Assembly: GCA_964357925.1 (NCBI GenBank)
Contig: CAYHMW010000003.1
Span: 12,303 to 76,302 of the forward strand
Direction of reading: 5' to 3'
Length of the DNA stretch: 64,000 nucleotides
From: CAYHMW01 sp964357925
GTDB lineage: Bacteria; Patescibacteriota; Microgenomatia; UBA8517
Below the pieces are notes generated by a model. The model saw nothing but the letters and a program-made list of their open reading frames with translations, was not told where the DNA came from and did no database searches. Position numbers and translations under genes: made by a program. Positions 1-7,684 of the stretch are shown here, one piece after another. Positions within the stretch are counted from its first letter, which is position 1. Each line of letters starts with the position of its first letter.

Positions 1-195
1 GACCACTTTAACTTCAGGACTGACCAAATAATCAAAATCAATTTTTTTAAGCTCCTTAGCAATTATGTCGGCGAGTGCATTAACAAGCTCCACATCCCCA
101 AGAATTGAAAAACTCGCAAGTCTCGTCTTTTTTCCAACATAAATCAACGGAAGTTTTCTAGTCAATCCACAAATTTCAAGGGTGTGATACTCCAC
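1..195 (-). CDS. Phosphoribosyltransferase-like protein (partial, N-terminal 65 residues)
   Basis: Only the first 65 codons lie in the window; the gene runs off position 1. A GTG start follows the pyrFE stop by two bases, so this is the last visible gene of the pyrimidine operon. The segment has the look of a type I phosphoribosyltransferase N-terminus: a short hood-like strand region, then a helix with ALADIIAKEL and a strand ending DYLVSPEVK, where relatives such as adenine or xanthine PRTases carry the first PRPP-fold strand. The PRPP loop would lie beyond the window edge, so the substrate cannot be read. A purine or pyrimidine salvage PRTase is the likeliest role, inferred from fold and neighbours. 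Confidence 0.5.
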   Translation of the reverse strand, partial: MEYHTLEICGLTRKLPLIYVGKKTRLASFSILGDVELVNALADIIAKELKKIDFDYLVSPEVKVV

Positions 196-197
196 CT

Positions 198-1535
198 CTA
201 CAGTATATCCGACATCTCAATTAATGAATGAACATTCAAATCCATAAAATCTTCACCGCCTTGTTCGCGTCTATCAACAACCACTCCGATATGCTCTACC
301 TGTGCACCATTTTTCCTAAGCTCCTCAATCGCTTGCATCTTGCTTCCGCCACTGCTTATTACATCGTCAACTAATAGAACTTTTTTGCCAGCAACATCCA
401 CTCCTCCCTCTATCAAACTCTTGGTCCCATATCCTTTACTCTCTTTTCTAATATAAACCATCGGCTTATCAGAGCTAATCGCCATTATGCTGGCAAGCGG
501 TAAGCCCCCTGTAGGAATAGTAGCTATCACATCGTAATGAGCTCCACTCAAATTTTTGTTCATTGCCTCAGCTACCTTGTTTAGTAAATCCGGCCTGCTA
601 CTGAGTCTTCTTACGTCAACATAAATATTCGATTTCACACCGGACGCCAATGTAAAATCACCGAGTTCTATACAGCCAGCATCAGCGAGCATATTAACAA
701 TTCTCCTCCTTGGACCCTTTTTAATTTCATTAGCCCAATACACGGCCAAAGCTCCTGGATCTTGAGCACTTGTTATCTCCCTAGAAACATTAACCAACAT
801 GCTCCCAGGATCGGATGTTCGCGCAGGATAAACAAATTGTTCAGTTGACGCACCCTGCGCCCCAAGCCCTGGCATTAAGAAAGGTAAGTTTGGAGCCGCC
901 TCCCGCATTTGTCCAATCACATGAGGATCCACAGTCGCCCCCACCACAAGTCCGACATTTCTGTTTTGAGCCCAAACTTCCTCAATTCGCGAAGCAATAT
1001 ACGTCGACATCTCCCTCCCATCTACGTTGAGCCCTTGGAATTCCTGAGCGCCTGGATTCGATGTTCTCCCCAAAAAATAAACAAGTTTTTCAGACCTCCT
1101 AATTACTGGCTCGTTGGCATCTTGACCCAAAAACGGATTGGCGGTAACAGCATCTGCACCAAGATGATCGTACGCAAATTGGGCATAGTAGGCGAGAGAC
1201 ACCCCTATGTCATTAAATTTTCCATCGATGATTAGTAACGCATTTGGATTAACTGCCCTCGCTACTTCTACAGATTTCTCAAGCACGGCAATTCCCTCGC
1301 TCCCCATCGCCAAATATCCTGCCATCTGAAATTTAAAGGCAGTGGCTCTGCCAGAAGTTGCTTCAATCACACGTTGATTGTGTGCTAAATAATATTTTGG
1401 ATCCTGAATATTATCAGGATGAATATCAATGCCCACACACAATTGTGAATCAATAGCCAACGAGCGCTCTCGTAATTTCGCTAACGCCTCAGGAACATAA
1501 GGCTGTTCAATCTCATATCGTCTACGCTCAGTCAT
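198..1535 (-). CDS. pyrFE: Bifunctional orotidine-5'-phosphate decarboxylase / orotate phosphoribosyltransferase
   Basis: A fused UMP synthase of 445 residues catalysing the last two steps of UMP synthesis. The N-terminal ~270 residues are a type 2 (PyrF-like) OMP decarboxylase: LCVGIDIHPD near residue 35, LLIIDGKFNDIG near residue 100 (the lysine/aspartate catalytic cluster) and the phosphate-gripping PGLGAQG segment near 225. The C-terminal ~170 residues are orotate PRTase, with LASGVKSNIYVD, IPTGGLPLA and the PRPP motif VLLVDDVISSGG near 390. The order is F then E, opposite to the eukaryotic UMPS fusion. The start overlaps the pyrD stop by 4 nt, which implies translational coupling. Both halves keep their key residues. 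Confidence 0.95.
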   Translation of the reverse strand: MTERRRYEIEQPYVPEALAKLRERSLAIDSQLCVGIDIHPDNIQDPKYYLAHNQRVIEATSGRATAFKFQMAGYLAMGSEGIAVLEKSVEVARAVNPNALLIIDGKFNDIGVSLAYYAQFAYDHLGADAVTANPFLGQDANEPVIRRSEKLVYFLGRTSNPGAQEFQGLNVDGREMSTYIASRIEEVWAQNRNVGLVVGATVDPHVIGQMREAAPNLPFLMPGLGAQGASTEQFVYPARTSDPGSMLVNVSREITSAQDPGALAVYWANEIKKGPRRRIVNMLADAGCIELGDFTLASGVKSNIYVDVRRLSSRPDLLNKVAEAMNKNLSGAHYDVIATIPTGGLPLASIMAISSDKPMVYIRKESKGYGTKSLIEGGVDVAGKKVLLVDDVISSGGSKMQAIEELRKNGAQVEHIGVVVDRREQGGEDFMDLNVHSLIEMSDIL

Positions 1536-2626
1536 GTCGGCTGTCCTATTAATTCACTTATGTTGTTTACACCCTTGTTTTCCATCCACTGCGCCAGTTC
1601 TCGGTTCAATCTTGAAGGGAAATTGGCTCCCCCTCCTCCCATTACAAACCCTGTATATACTTGTAAACTTCTTGCTCCGGCGCTAAATTTTCTCAAAGCA
1701 CTCGGGAGATCACGCACCCCGCCAACTCCAACAACACCCACCCCAGATTCTTTTGTAATATGCTCAATTATACGGTTTGAAATTTGCTCTATTGCAGCTC
1801 CACTGACACCTCCAGCTAAACGAGTCCAATCATTACCAAATTCTGCTTTGATATCCTCATTAGCAGAAGTGTTTGTAGCTACGATACTTAATCCACGATC
1901 AAATGCCAATTGAATTACACTGTCAATCTGTCCAACACTCAATTCAGGAGAAATTTTTAGAAATAGCGGAACACTGCTCACGTTCTGTACTGCTTCTACA
2001 ATGTCAGTTAAATATTCAGGGTTCTGCAAATCCCTTAAACCTTTAGTGTTTGGAGAACTTACATTTATCTCAAAATAATCAGCCGACATTGCCAGCTCCT
2101 GAGCAACTAGTGCATAAGCTTGAGGAGCATCCTTTGCTGCAACTCCTTTATTCAGCCCGATACTTACACCTATTGGAAAATCGCGATCCTGGTAATTTTT
2201 TAAATTTCTTGCCATAGCTGCTACCCCTTCACTTGGAAATCCCATCTGATTCAATAAGGAATCATTGCTAGGCCGGAAAATTCTAGGTTTCGGATTCCCG
2301 GGTTGTGGCTCTACAGTCACACTTCCAACAACGACTGATGAAAATCCTAAACGATATAACGAATTTACTGCCCTGCCTTGCTTATCAAAACCGGCCGCAA
2401 GTGCAATAGGATTTTCAAACATTAAACCTCCTACCTCTACCTTTAATCTATTATCTTCAAATCTATGTCCTTGCTCGCAAAACAGTCCTTCCATTAGTCG
2501 AAGTAAGTAGGGGTGTGATTCAATTAAATGAAGTGCAGAAACACTAGCATCATGCACCCGTTCTGCATCTAAATTTCTTAGAGCTGGGTAAACCGCATTG
2601 TTATATATTTCAGCTCTACTTGGCAT
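1532..2626 (-). CDS. pyrD: Dihydroorotate dehydrogenase, class 2 (quinone type)
   Basis: This enzyme oxidises dihydroorotate to orotate with FMN. The 364-residue length and the N-terminal helical extension before the barrel are typical of class 2 (membrane-associated, quinone-reducing) enzymes, not the shorter class 1 proteins. Visible motifs are NPIALAAGFDKQGRAV, the PQPGNPKPRIFR segment, NQMGFPSEG, and INVSSPNTKGLRDLQ, in which the serine is the class 2 catalytic base. FMN phosphate contacts lie at GVVGVGGV near residue 300. It sits one base after pyrB and overlaps pyrFE by 4 nt. The electron acceptor in this organism is unclear, because no quinone pathway is visible here. Confidence 0.93.
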   Translation of the reverse strand: MPSRAEIYNNAVYPALRNLDAERVHDASVSALHLIESHPYLLRLMEGLFCEQGHRFEDNRLKVEVGGLMFENPIALAAGFDKQGRAVNSLYRLGFSSVVVGSVTVEPQPGNPKPRIFRPSNDSLLNQMGFPSEGVAAMARNLKNYQDRDFPIGVSIGLNKGVAAKDAPQAYALVAQELAMSADYFEINVSSPNTKGLRDLQNPEYLTDIVEAVQNVSSVPLFLKISPELSVGQIDSVIQLAFDRGLSIVATNTSANEDIKAEFGNDWTRLAGGVSGAAIEQISNRIIEHITKESGVGVVGVGGVRDLPSALRKFSAGARSLQVYTGFVMGGGGANFPSRLNRELAQWMENKGVNNISELIGQPT

Positions 2627-2627
2627 A

Positions 2628-3680
2628 CTAAGCTCTCCCTAATACTTTTGCAATAAGTGCCATTCTTACATATTTTCCGTTATACATTTGTTGTGGATAT
2701 ACTGATCTTGGATCTCTGTCTAGGGCTTCGTGATCTCTCATGTCATTTTGAGTTCTCGGCAAAGGGTGCATCAGAATAGCATCGTTTTTCGCACGAGCAA
2801 GTAACTCAGGAGTCATGACAAAACTGCCTTTCAATTTTTCATAATCCTGCGGATTTTCAAATCGTTCACCTTGGACGCGTGTCCAGTAAATTACATCTGC
2901 CAAACCAACTACACTATTGATGTCGTCAGTTTCATACGTATCGACACCACTTCTTCTCAAGCGCTCAACAATCTCACTTGGCATCCGCAGAGATTCTGGT
3001 GAGACCATAATCACTTTTGCTCCTGCAGGTCTAATCTGTGCAATAGCAATCGCGTCGGAATGAACAGTCCTACCATGATGAAGATCTCCTACAAATGCAA
3101 TATTTTGTTTCTCAAGTGAACCCTTAAATTCAAGCATTGTGTAAATATCCAAGAGTCCTTGTGTAGGATGCTCACCAATTCCATCGCCACCGCTTATAAC
3201 TACTGTTCTTTTGTCTAATTTCTGATTAAGCCAATTCATTTGTCGAGCTGCTTCAAAAGAAGATCCTACTTCTGGGTGGCGAATAACGATTAAATCGGTA
3301 TAACACCCAGCTGCCATCATGGTATCCATCAAACTTTCATTTTTTCCGCCCCACGATGAAAAATTAACTCCATTGCTTGGGGTAGTTACAATGCCGCCCA
3401 TTGCTCGCATCGCCGTTTGAAACGACCAATCAGTTCGAGAACTTGGTTCAAAAAAAAGCGGTAACATCTCCTTATTCTTACAAACATCCATTAAGGATGA
3501 ATCGTCGTTTCTATGCCTTGCCTTATAGTAGTACGCAGTCTCAAATAACTCGCGAAAATCTTCTAAGCCAAACTGTTCCATGCTAACTATGTGTTTACCC
3601 TCGAAGCGGCCTCCTATTTGTTCAGGCGAATAACGGACCTCCGGCTTACACACATGCTCTCTTTCCAGCATCAAGCTCAC
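2628..3680 (-). CDS. pyrB: Aspartate carbamoyltransferase catalytic subunit
   Basis: This protein makes carbamoyl-aspartate from carbamoyl phosphate and aspartate. At 350 residues it is a little longer than the usual ~310, mainly through an N-terminal extension. The carbamoyl-phosphate loop reads FFEPSSRTDWSFQTAM, against the usual FEPSTRTRxSFE, so the second position is serine and the arginine after RT is aspartate. The aspartate-side motif HPLPRTQNDMRDHEALDRDPRSVYPQQMYNGKYVRMAL is well kept. ISGGDGIGEHPTQGLLDIYT is the conserved HPTQ helix. No regulatory subunit pyrI is present, so control probably lies in the leader upstream of pyrC. It overlaps the pyrC stop by 4 nt. Confidence 0.93.
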   Translation of the reverse strand: MSLMLEREHVCKPEVRYSPEQIGGRFEGKHIVSMEQFGLEDFRELFETAYYYKARHRNDDSSLMDVCKNKEMLPLFFEPSSRTDWSFQTAMRAMGGIVTTPSNGVNFSSWGGKNESLMDTMMAAGCYTDLIVIRHPEVGSSFEAARQMNWLNQKLDKRTVVISGGDGIGEHPTQGLLDIYTMLEFKGSLEKQNIAFVGDLHHGRTVHSDAIAIAQIRPAGAKVIMVSPESLRMPSEIVERLRRSGVDTYETDDINSVVGLADVIYWTRVQGERFENPQDYEKLKGSFVMTPELLARAKNDAILMHPLPRTQNDMRDHEALDRDPRSVYPQQMYNGKYVRMALIAKVLGRA

Positions 3681-4735
3681 AACACCAACACCTCCTTATT
3701 CTTAGGCTCAGTAAATTCACCATCTCTCAATACCCTTTGTCCTGCGACATAAACCTCCCGCACTTTGGCTGTAAGTGCTGTGCCCTCGTAAGGCGACCAC
3801 CCAACCTTGGTTTGATACTGTTCGTCGCCCACATGCCACCGTTGTCCCAGCTCCACAACAGCATAGGTCTCAGACATTCGCGGAATGCCAAATATTTGCC
3901 TCGGTCGAACTTCAGTCATATCAATAAGCTTTTCCAAACTCATTCTCCCTTCCTCCACAGCGGTCAACATTAGAACCAGCTCCTCCTGTAACGATGGGAT
4001 TCCTGGTGGTGGTGAAGACGACATTTTTTCATCCAATGTGTGCGGAGCGTGGTCAGATGCCAGTACATCTATTACAGCCAGGTTGTCCCAAAGCGCCGCC
4101 ACATCTCGAGAAGTTTTGAGTACAGGTTTCATATAACCCAGTGGCCCAAGTGCCTGAGCATCATGTTCCGTCATTAAAAGATGATGTGGTGTGACTTCGC
4201 ATGTGACAGGCAAGCCCTCCTCCTTCGCTTCGACAATCGCAAGTATCTCCTCTTTTGTACTCACATGACAAATGTGGAGTGGTTTCAAAAAAGATCGTGA
4301 TAAATTTAATGCAGCCTCAAGGTGTACTCCCTCGGCATGCACACAAATCGGCCCAGGACCGCACCATCTTTCAAAATGCTTCCGTATAGCTTGATGGTCA
4401 TCAAGCAATAAGTCTCCATGTGTGTTATTTAAATAAAGCTTTAAAGCAAGTGCTTCGCCAGAAGCTTTATAAACATCGCCAGGGTTTTCATTCGTCCCCA
4501 CAATATATGCACGGTAGTAAGTATTCGTCAGTTTCTCAGCATCCTGAAGCTTGCCTTGAAGGCTTCTCAGCCTATCAATTGGTGGCTTATTATTGGGCAT
4601 ATCGCCCACAAATGTGATCCCACCATAAACTGCTGCCCTTGTCTCACTCTCAATCGTACCCTTATGCGATTCGTCAAAATCCCGCAGGTGAGTATGCACA
4701 TCGCTCCACTGAATTTTTATAAATCTTTCACTCAT
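3677..4735 (-). CDS. pyrC: Dihydroorotase
   Basis: A zinc amidohydrolase that cyclises carbamoyl-aspartate to dihydroorotate. The metal-binding DVHTHLRD motif is at residues 12-19, the MPNNKPPID substrate loop near 46-54, the carbamylated-lysine candidate in ALKLYLN near 96, further metal ligands in CVHAEG and HICHVST, and the catalytic aspartate in LASDHAPHT near residue 228. It is the first structural gene of the pyr operon. Its ATG overlaps the TGA of an upstream 18-codon leader ORF and follows directly on the T-tract of a terminator-like hairpin, so expression is probably attenuated. Length (352) is within the normal range. Confidence 0.93.
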   Translation of the reverse strand: MSERFIKIQWSDVHTHLRDFDESHKGTIESETRAAVYGGITFVGDMPNNKPPIDRLRSLQGKLQDAEKLTNTYYRAYIVGTNENPGDVYKASGEALALKLYLNNTHGDLLLDDHQAIRKHFERWCGPGPICVHAEGVHLEAALNLSRSFLKPLHICHVSTKEEILAIVEAKEEGLPVTCEVTPHHLLMTEHDAQALGPLGYMKPVLKTSRDVAALWDNLAVIDVLASDHAPHTLDEKMSSSPPPGIPSLQEELVLMLTAVEEGRMSLEKLIDMTEVRPRQIFGIPRMSETYAVVELGQRWHVGDEQYQTKVGWSPYEGTALTAKVREVYVAGQRVLRDGEFTEPKNKEVLVL

Positions 4736-4788
4736 AAAAAAACGCCCTTAGGCGTCAATGACCATGATTTTTGCTTTCCCAGTTGCAT
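4732..4788 (-). CDS. Pyr operon leader peptide (18 residues)
   Basis: A short ORF reads MQLGKQKSWSLTPKGVFL and stops on TGA that overlaps the pyrC ATG (ATGA). It has a good Shine-Dalgarno, AGGGG, 9 nt before its ATG, although most chromosomal genes here lack one. Its last seven codons run through the terminator hairpin at 4736-4756. A ribosome translating to the stop would melt the hairpin and be placed to restart at pyrC. The layout resembles the pyrBI leader of E. coli, where translation close behind RNA polymerase prevents attenuation, but the peptide sequence is unrelated. That it is translated is inferred. Confidence 0.6.
   Translation of the reverse strand: MQLGKQKSWSLTPKGVFL
4736..4756 (-). 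terminator. Terminator-like attenuator hairpin directly before pyrC
   Basis: On the minus strand ACGCC, loop TAAG and GGCGT form a 5-bp GC-rich stem followed by seven T, and the next three bases are the pyrC ATG. A terminator cannot end an upstream gene here, since the only upstream gene points the other way, so it most likely attenuates the pyr operon. The candidate pyrC ribosome-binding bases (AAGGG) lie in the loop and right arm, so the hairpin would also hide them. Confidence 0.7.
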
Positions 4789-4870
4789 AATTGTTTGCCC
4801 CTGGAAATAGACTCTATCAACCAAGAGTTAGAAGAGCAAGTACTGAATTTGGTGCCGTTTATTAAATTTA

Positions 4871-4878
4871 AGTATAAT
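4871..4878. promoter_or_regulatory. Overlapping divergent -10 boxes between pyr leader and the lipid operon
   Basis: TATAAT at 4873-4878 on the plus strand lies 9 nt before the ATG at 4888, predicting a leaderless mRNA. The same bases read TATACT (4876-4871) on the minus strand, a plausible -10 for the pyr transcript with a leader of about 75 nt before the leader ORF. Clear -35 boxes are not evident on either side, so the minus-strand promoter is tentative. Confidence 0.45.
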
Positions 4879-4887
4879 TAGTAAACA

Positions 4888-5484
4888 ATGCTCTCAGCAT
4901 ACAAACCCAAATTAAATCCTCTCATTTTAATAATTAGCAAACCCTTCCTTAAGCTAAGTCCCAATGTCATTAGTATTATTGGCGTCATTCCACCAATTTT
5001 GTTTTTTGGATTTCTTGTTGGCGGCCTATCTCGCTGTGCTTTTCTGAGTCTGTTTTTGTTTATTTTCGATGCCATAGATGGTGCAGTTGCACGACAAACT
5101 GGTCAAGTAACGAAGTTTGGCGGACTTTTGGACTCCACCCTTGATCGCTTCGCAGACGCCCTTCTCATAACCGCTTTTTCTTTTGCCATGATCGTTCCCT
5201 GGAGCATCACAATACCAACTCTTATCTCAGCCTACCTCACAAGCTATGTCCGTTCCCGTGCCGAGCTCGCCGGTGATGGCAAAATAAAACTTGATATCGG
5301 CATCATTGAACGCACTGAGCGAATTATAGTAATCGGCATAGCAACACTTTTGTGGCTATTTTCTAAAGAAAATATTATTTTCGATCTAAATATTTCCTCA
5401 CTTATCTTTGTTTTTCTTGGACTACTGTCATTTATTACTGTCATCCAAAGATTGACTGTCGCGAGTAGGCTCTTAAACAAATGA
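4888..5484 (+). CDS. CDP-alcohol phosphatidyltransferase family protein
   Basis: An integral membrane enzyme of 198 residues that transfers a phosphatidyl group from a CDP-lipid to an alcohol. The full family signature is present as DAIDGAVARQTGQVTKFGGLLDSTLDRFADA (residues about 61-91), with all four catalytic aspartates, glycine and arginine. About five or six hydrophobic segments surround it. The acceptor (glycerol phosphate, inositol phosphate or another) cannot be read. It heads a three-gene unit with a PHP phosphoesterase (4-nt overlap) and a CarS-like enzyme, which suggests phospholipid synthesis. The start is chosen because TATAAT lies 9 nt upstream. Confidence 0.85.
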   Translation: MLSAYKPKLNPLILIISKPFLKLSPNVISIIGVIPPILFFGFLVGGLSRCAFLSLFLFIFDAIDGAVARQTGQVTKFGGLLDSTLDRFADALLITAFSFAMIVPWSITIPTLISAYLTSYVRSRAELAGDGKIKLDIGIIERTERIIVIGIATLLWLFSKENIIFDLNISSLIFVFLGLLSFITVIQRLTVASRLLNK

Positions 5485-6131
5485 GTATAAAAATTGATCT
5501 ACACAATCATTCAGTGGCTTCACACGATGGTGGAGTAAGTCTCCTTAGATATAAAGAAGTGTTAGCTGCGGGAACTCTCGATTTAATTGCAATTACGGAT
5601 CACGGAAGAATTGATATGGCCCAAGAAATTAAGGCAAAGATCGGGGAAAAAATAATAGTGGGGGAAGAGATCAAGTCGAAAAGTGGGGATATAATAGGAC
5701 TTTATTTAAATGAACCAATAAATAGCGGCCTAAGCCTCACAGAGACAGTAAGGAAAATCAAAGATCAAAAAGGTTTGGTTTACATTCCTCACCCTCTGGA
5801 GACTCGTCGCAAAGGCTTATCCCGTGTCGATTTAGAATCAATAAAAGATGACATCGATATAATTGAAATATTCAACGCAAGGTCAATAAGTTCCAACGCT
5901 GAAAAAATCTTAAACTTCGCTCGCGAAAACAATATTCCCACAGCTGCAGGCTCTGACTCACACTGCAGTGCTGAATTGGGTAGAACTTACACGATTATCG
6001 ATTCCAACGTAAATCCAACAAATAAAACCCTTAAAAACCTTCTCAAAGGAGCTAGGCTGGAACAACAAAAGATTCTTCCTCATCACTTTTTCTGCCCTGC
6101 AATTAACAAAATCAAACATGTTTTTGTCTAA
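5481..6131 (+). CDS. PHP domain metal-dependent phosphoesterase
   Basis: A PHP-fold hydrolase of 216 residues. Metal ligands are visible in KIDLHNHSVASHDG (residues 4-17), LIAITDHGRID near 40, GEEIKS near 60, VYIPHPLETRR near 100, and AAGSDSHCSAELG near 157. Relatives include RNase AM (YciV/TrpH type) and other phosphoesterases; the exact substrate is unknown. Its ATG overlaps the stop of the CDP-alcohol transferase and its end overlaps the start of the CarS-like gene by 14 nt, so the three are probably co-translated. A role in lipid or head-group phosphate metabolism is suggested only by this context. Confidence 0.8.
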   Translation: MSIKIDLHNHSVASHDGGVSLLRYKEVLAAGTLDLIAITDHGRIDMAQEIKAKIGEKIIVGEEIKSKSGDIIGLYLNEPINSGLSLTETVRKIKDQKGLVYIPHPLETRRKGLSRVDLESIKDDIDIIEIFNARSISSNAEKILNFARENNIPTAAGSDSHCSAELGRTYTIIDSNVNPTNKTLKNLLKGARLEQQKILPHHFFCPAINKIKHVFV

Positions 6132-6678
6132 TTTATTTACATCCTTCTGGATTTTCTTGCCAGCAGCACTCAGTAACACAACACCTGTCATCGCTGCTCA
6201 AATCCCTGTACTTAAAAATTTGACAGCGCCAATGGACTTTGGATTAAGTTTTCGAGGTAAAAGAATACTTGGGGCAAACAAAACTATTAGAGGGTTACTG
6301 ATTGGTGTTGCAACATCAATCTTAGTAGCAGCTTTGCAAAGATATGTATTTCAAAATTCGCCGTTTATTCAAGGAAACATGACAATTACAGGCTATGGGA
6401 ACATAAACATTTTACTGTTTGGAATTATGAGCGGTCTTGGAGGGATACTTGGTGATGCTGGCAAAAGCTTTTTCAAAAGGCAAAAAGGAATCGCTCCAGG
6501 CACCTCCTGGTTTCCATTCGATCAAATCGACTATGTTATCGGTGGACTAATTTTTGTTTACCCCTTGGTTCGTCCATCCTTCATCCATATTGTTATGATT
6601 ATTGCTATCTACTCTTTGCTCCACCCACCCACAACTTATATAGGCTTTTATTTAAAACTCAAAGACTCCCCAATTTAA
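6118..6678 (+). CDS. CarS-like CDP-archaeol synthase family protein (DUF46)
   Basis: A 186-residue membrane protein of the CarS/DUF46 family, best known in archaea for making CDP-archaeol from CTP and an ether lipid. Family features: MDFGLSFRGKRILGANKTIRGLLIG (residues about 38-62), GILGDAGKSFFKRQKGIAPG near 120, and a DQIDYVIGG motif near 138. Four or five hydrophobic stretches alternate with these loops. In a bacterium the likely job is activating a phosphatidic-acid-type lipid with CTP, in place of CdsA, feeding the CDP-alcohol transferase two genes upstream. That is inference; a lipid substrate other than phosphatidic acid is possible. Confidence 0.8.
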   Translation: MFLSNLFTSFWIFLPAALSNTTPVIAAQIPVLKNLTAPMDFGLSFRGKRILGANKTIRGLLIGVATSILVAALQRYVFQNSPFIQGNMTITGYGNINILLFGIMSGLGGILGDAGKSFFKRQKGIAPGTSWFPFDQIDYVIGGLIFVYPLVRPSFIHIVMIIAIYSLLHPPTTYIGFYLKLKDSPI

Positions 6679-6693
6679 GGTTATTTTAAGACA

Positions 6694-6722
6694 AAAAAAA
6701 AGAACCACATTGTGGTTCTTTT
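6694..6722. terminator. Bidirectional intrinsic terminator
   Basis: AGAACCAC (6701-6708), a short loop, and GTGGTTCT (6712-6719) form an 8-bp stem. An A-tract precedes it and a T-tract follows, so it can end both the lipid operon and the convergent response-regulator gene. Confidence 0.85.
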
Positions 6723-6752
6723 AAATCTGTAGGCTTTTGTGCAATGATTACT

Positions 6753-7139
6753 TTACTGTCGGGTTTCGTTATAAACCCGACGTATAGTTTCCACAAGATT
6801 TTCGTAGGAAAGTGGCTTTGTCAAATAGTCACGAGCCCCCGCCGCAATTGCCCTTCGCAGATATTCTGAATCGCGAACTACCGATACTATCACTACGGCG
6901 GCAGTAGGCACGCTCTCAACAAGTACTCTCGTGGCCCTGATGCCATCCATGTGTGGCATCCCTATATCCATCAAAACGACATCTGGGACGGTTTTTCTCG
7001 CAAGTCGTATTGCTTCCAGACCATCTGATGCCTTCCCAACGATTTCGATATCATCGTCAAAGGCGAGCAATTTCGCAAGTAGCTGTCTCGTTTCAGGAAT
7101 ATCATCGACAATCATGACTTTGATCTTAAAGTCTGACAT
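6753..7139 (-). CDS. Stand-alone response regulator receiver domain (CheY-like)
   Basis: A 128-residue receiver domain with no output domain. The acidic pair D12/D13 (VMIVDD), phospho-acceptor D58 (VVLMDIGMPHMDG), the S86 switch residue and K108 (DYLTKP) are all present. The sequence is most like the receivers of NarL/LuxR or chemotaxis-type regulators, but no helix-turn-helix follows before the stop. The start at 7139 is preferred to a 66-nt longer one because AAAGGA lies 9 nt upstream and the extra residues are not receiver-like. No partner kinase is adjacent. It ends 30 nt before the shared terminator. Confidence 0.88.
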   Translation of the reverse strand: MSDFKIKVMIVDDIPETRQLLAKLLAFDDDIEIVGKASDGLEAIRLARKTVPDVVLMDIGMPHMDGIRATRVLVESVPTAAVVIVSVVRDSEYLRRAIAAGARDYLTKPLSYENLVETIRRVYNETRQ

Positions 7140-7275
7140 GCTTTTTGTTCCTTTCGTTGTGAACAATATCTGAGTAACTGGATTGGTCCTCAGATTGTCA
7201 TCCACAACAGCTAAAGATCAAGTTTTAACGTACCAGAAACCAATTCTATGGAGACTAAAAATCCAAACTCTAACT

Positions 7276-7304
7276 TTGCATATATTACCATATAAGGTTA
7301 AAAT
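7276..7304 (+). promoter_or_regulatory. Sigma-70-type promoter of tRNA-Glu
   Basis: TTGCAT (7276-7281), a 17-nt spacer, and TAAAAT (7299-7304) lie 24 nt before the tRNA 5' end. Confidence 0.7.
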
Positions 7305-7328
7305 ATGCACCTAAGACCAGGCATATCT

Positions 7329-7404
7329 GGCCCCATCGTCTAGTGGCCTAGGACATTAGGTTCTCATCCTAAAAACCAGGGTTCAACTCCCTGTGGGGTC
7401 ACCA
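7329..7404 (+). tRNA. tRNA-Glu (anticodon CUC)
   Basis: The sequence folds as a 76-nt cloverleaf. The acceptor GGCCCCA pairs with TGGGGTC (one G-U), the anticodon stem TTAGG/CCTAA holds the loop TTCTCAT with anticodon CTC, and the T arm CAGGG/CCCTG holds TTCAACT. The 3' ACCA is encoded. Its last bases begin the 113-bp direct repeat that recurs at 10843, so it is a plausible integration site. Confidence 0.95.
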
Positions 7405-7608
7405 ATTTCAGTATCCACATATCCTTAATTAACCTTTTCTTGTCAACCATCTGNNNNNNNNNNNNNNNNNNNNNNNNNNNNNNNNNNNNNNNNNNNNNNN
7501 NNNNNNNNNNNNNNNNNNNNNNNNNNNNNNNNNNNNNNNNNNNNNNNNNNNNNTCAAAGACTTGCATTCTTTAGGTATTAGGCGTAAAAAGAAAGGTCGG
7601 AAAGACAA
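7396..7608 (+). repeat. Left copy of 113-bp direct repeat, split by 100 Ns
   Basis: Bases 7396-7453 (58 nt) and 7554-7608 (55 nt) together match 10843-10955 (113 nt) with three mismatches, all in the first 24 positions. The 100 Ns (7454-7553) therefore fall inside the repeat at a point where no base is missing compared with the right copy. The copy starts in the last bases of tRNA-Glu. This fits an attachment site or duplicated integration target, and also explains why the assembler broke here. Confidence 0.85.
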
Positions 7609-7684
7609 AACGGAAGGATTTATCTATAACGAACGACAAGTCATTCGAAGTTAGGTGGAATGAAAAACTAGCAAAAATGTAAGT
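7609..7684. other. Non-coding stretch after left repeat
   Basis: Reading on from the repeat, one plus-strand frame stays open from before the gap to a TAG at 7654 (ending GFIYNERQVIRS) but has no start codon in view. It could be the tail of a gene interrupted by the gap, or chance. Nothing else is recognisable. Confidence 0.3.

Noticed and set aside
6753..7139. Truncated NarL-type regulator that has lost its DNA-binding domain by frameshift
   Set aside because: No helix-turn-helix remnant is seen in any frame in the short space before the terminator, so a true single-domain regulator is simpler.
7364..7567. Minus-strand open frame across the N block and tRNA-Glu
   Set aside because: It exists only because Ns do not stop translation, and it reads antisense through a tRNA.
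7554..7656. Plus-strand frame ending GFIYNERQVIRS, possibly the tail of an integrase
   Set aside because: No start codon is in view, the frame is short, and the repeat copy at 10905 reads into a different tail. There is too little to call a gene or recombinase.
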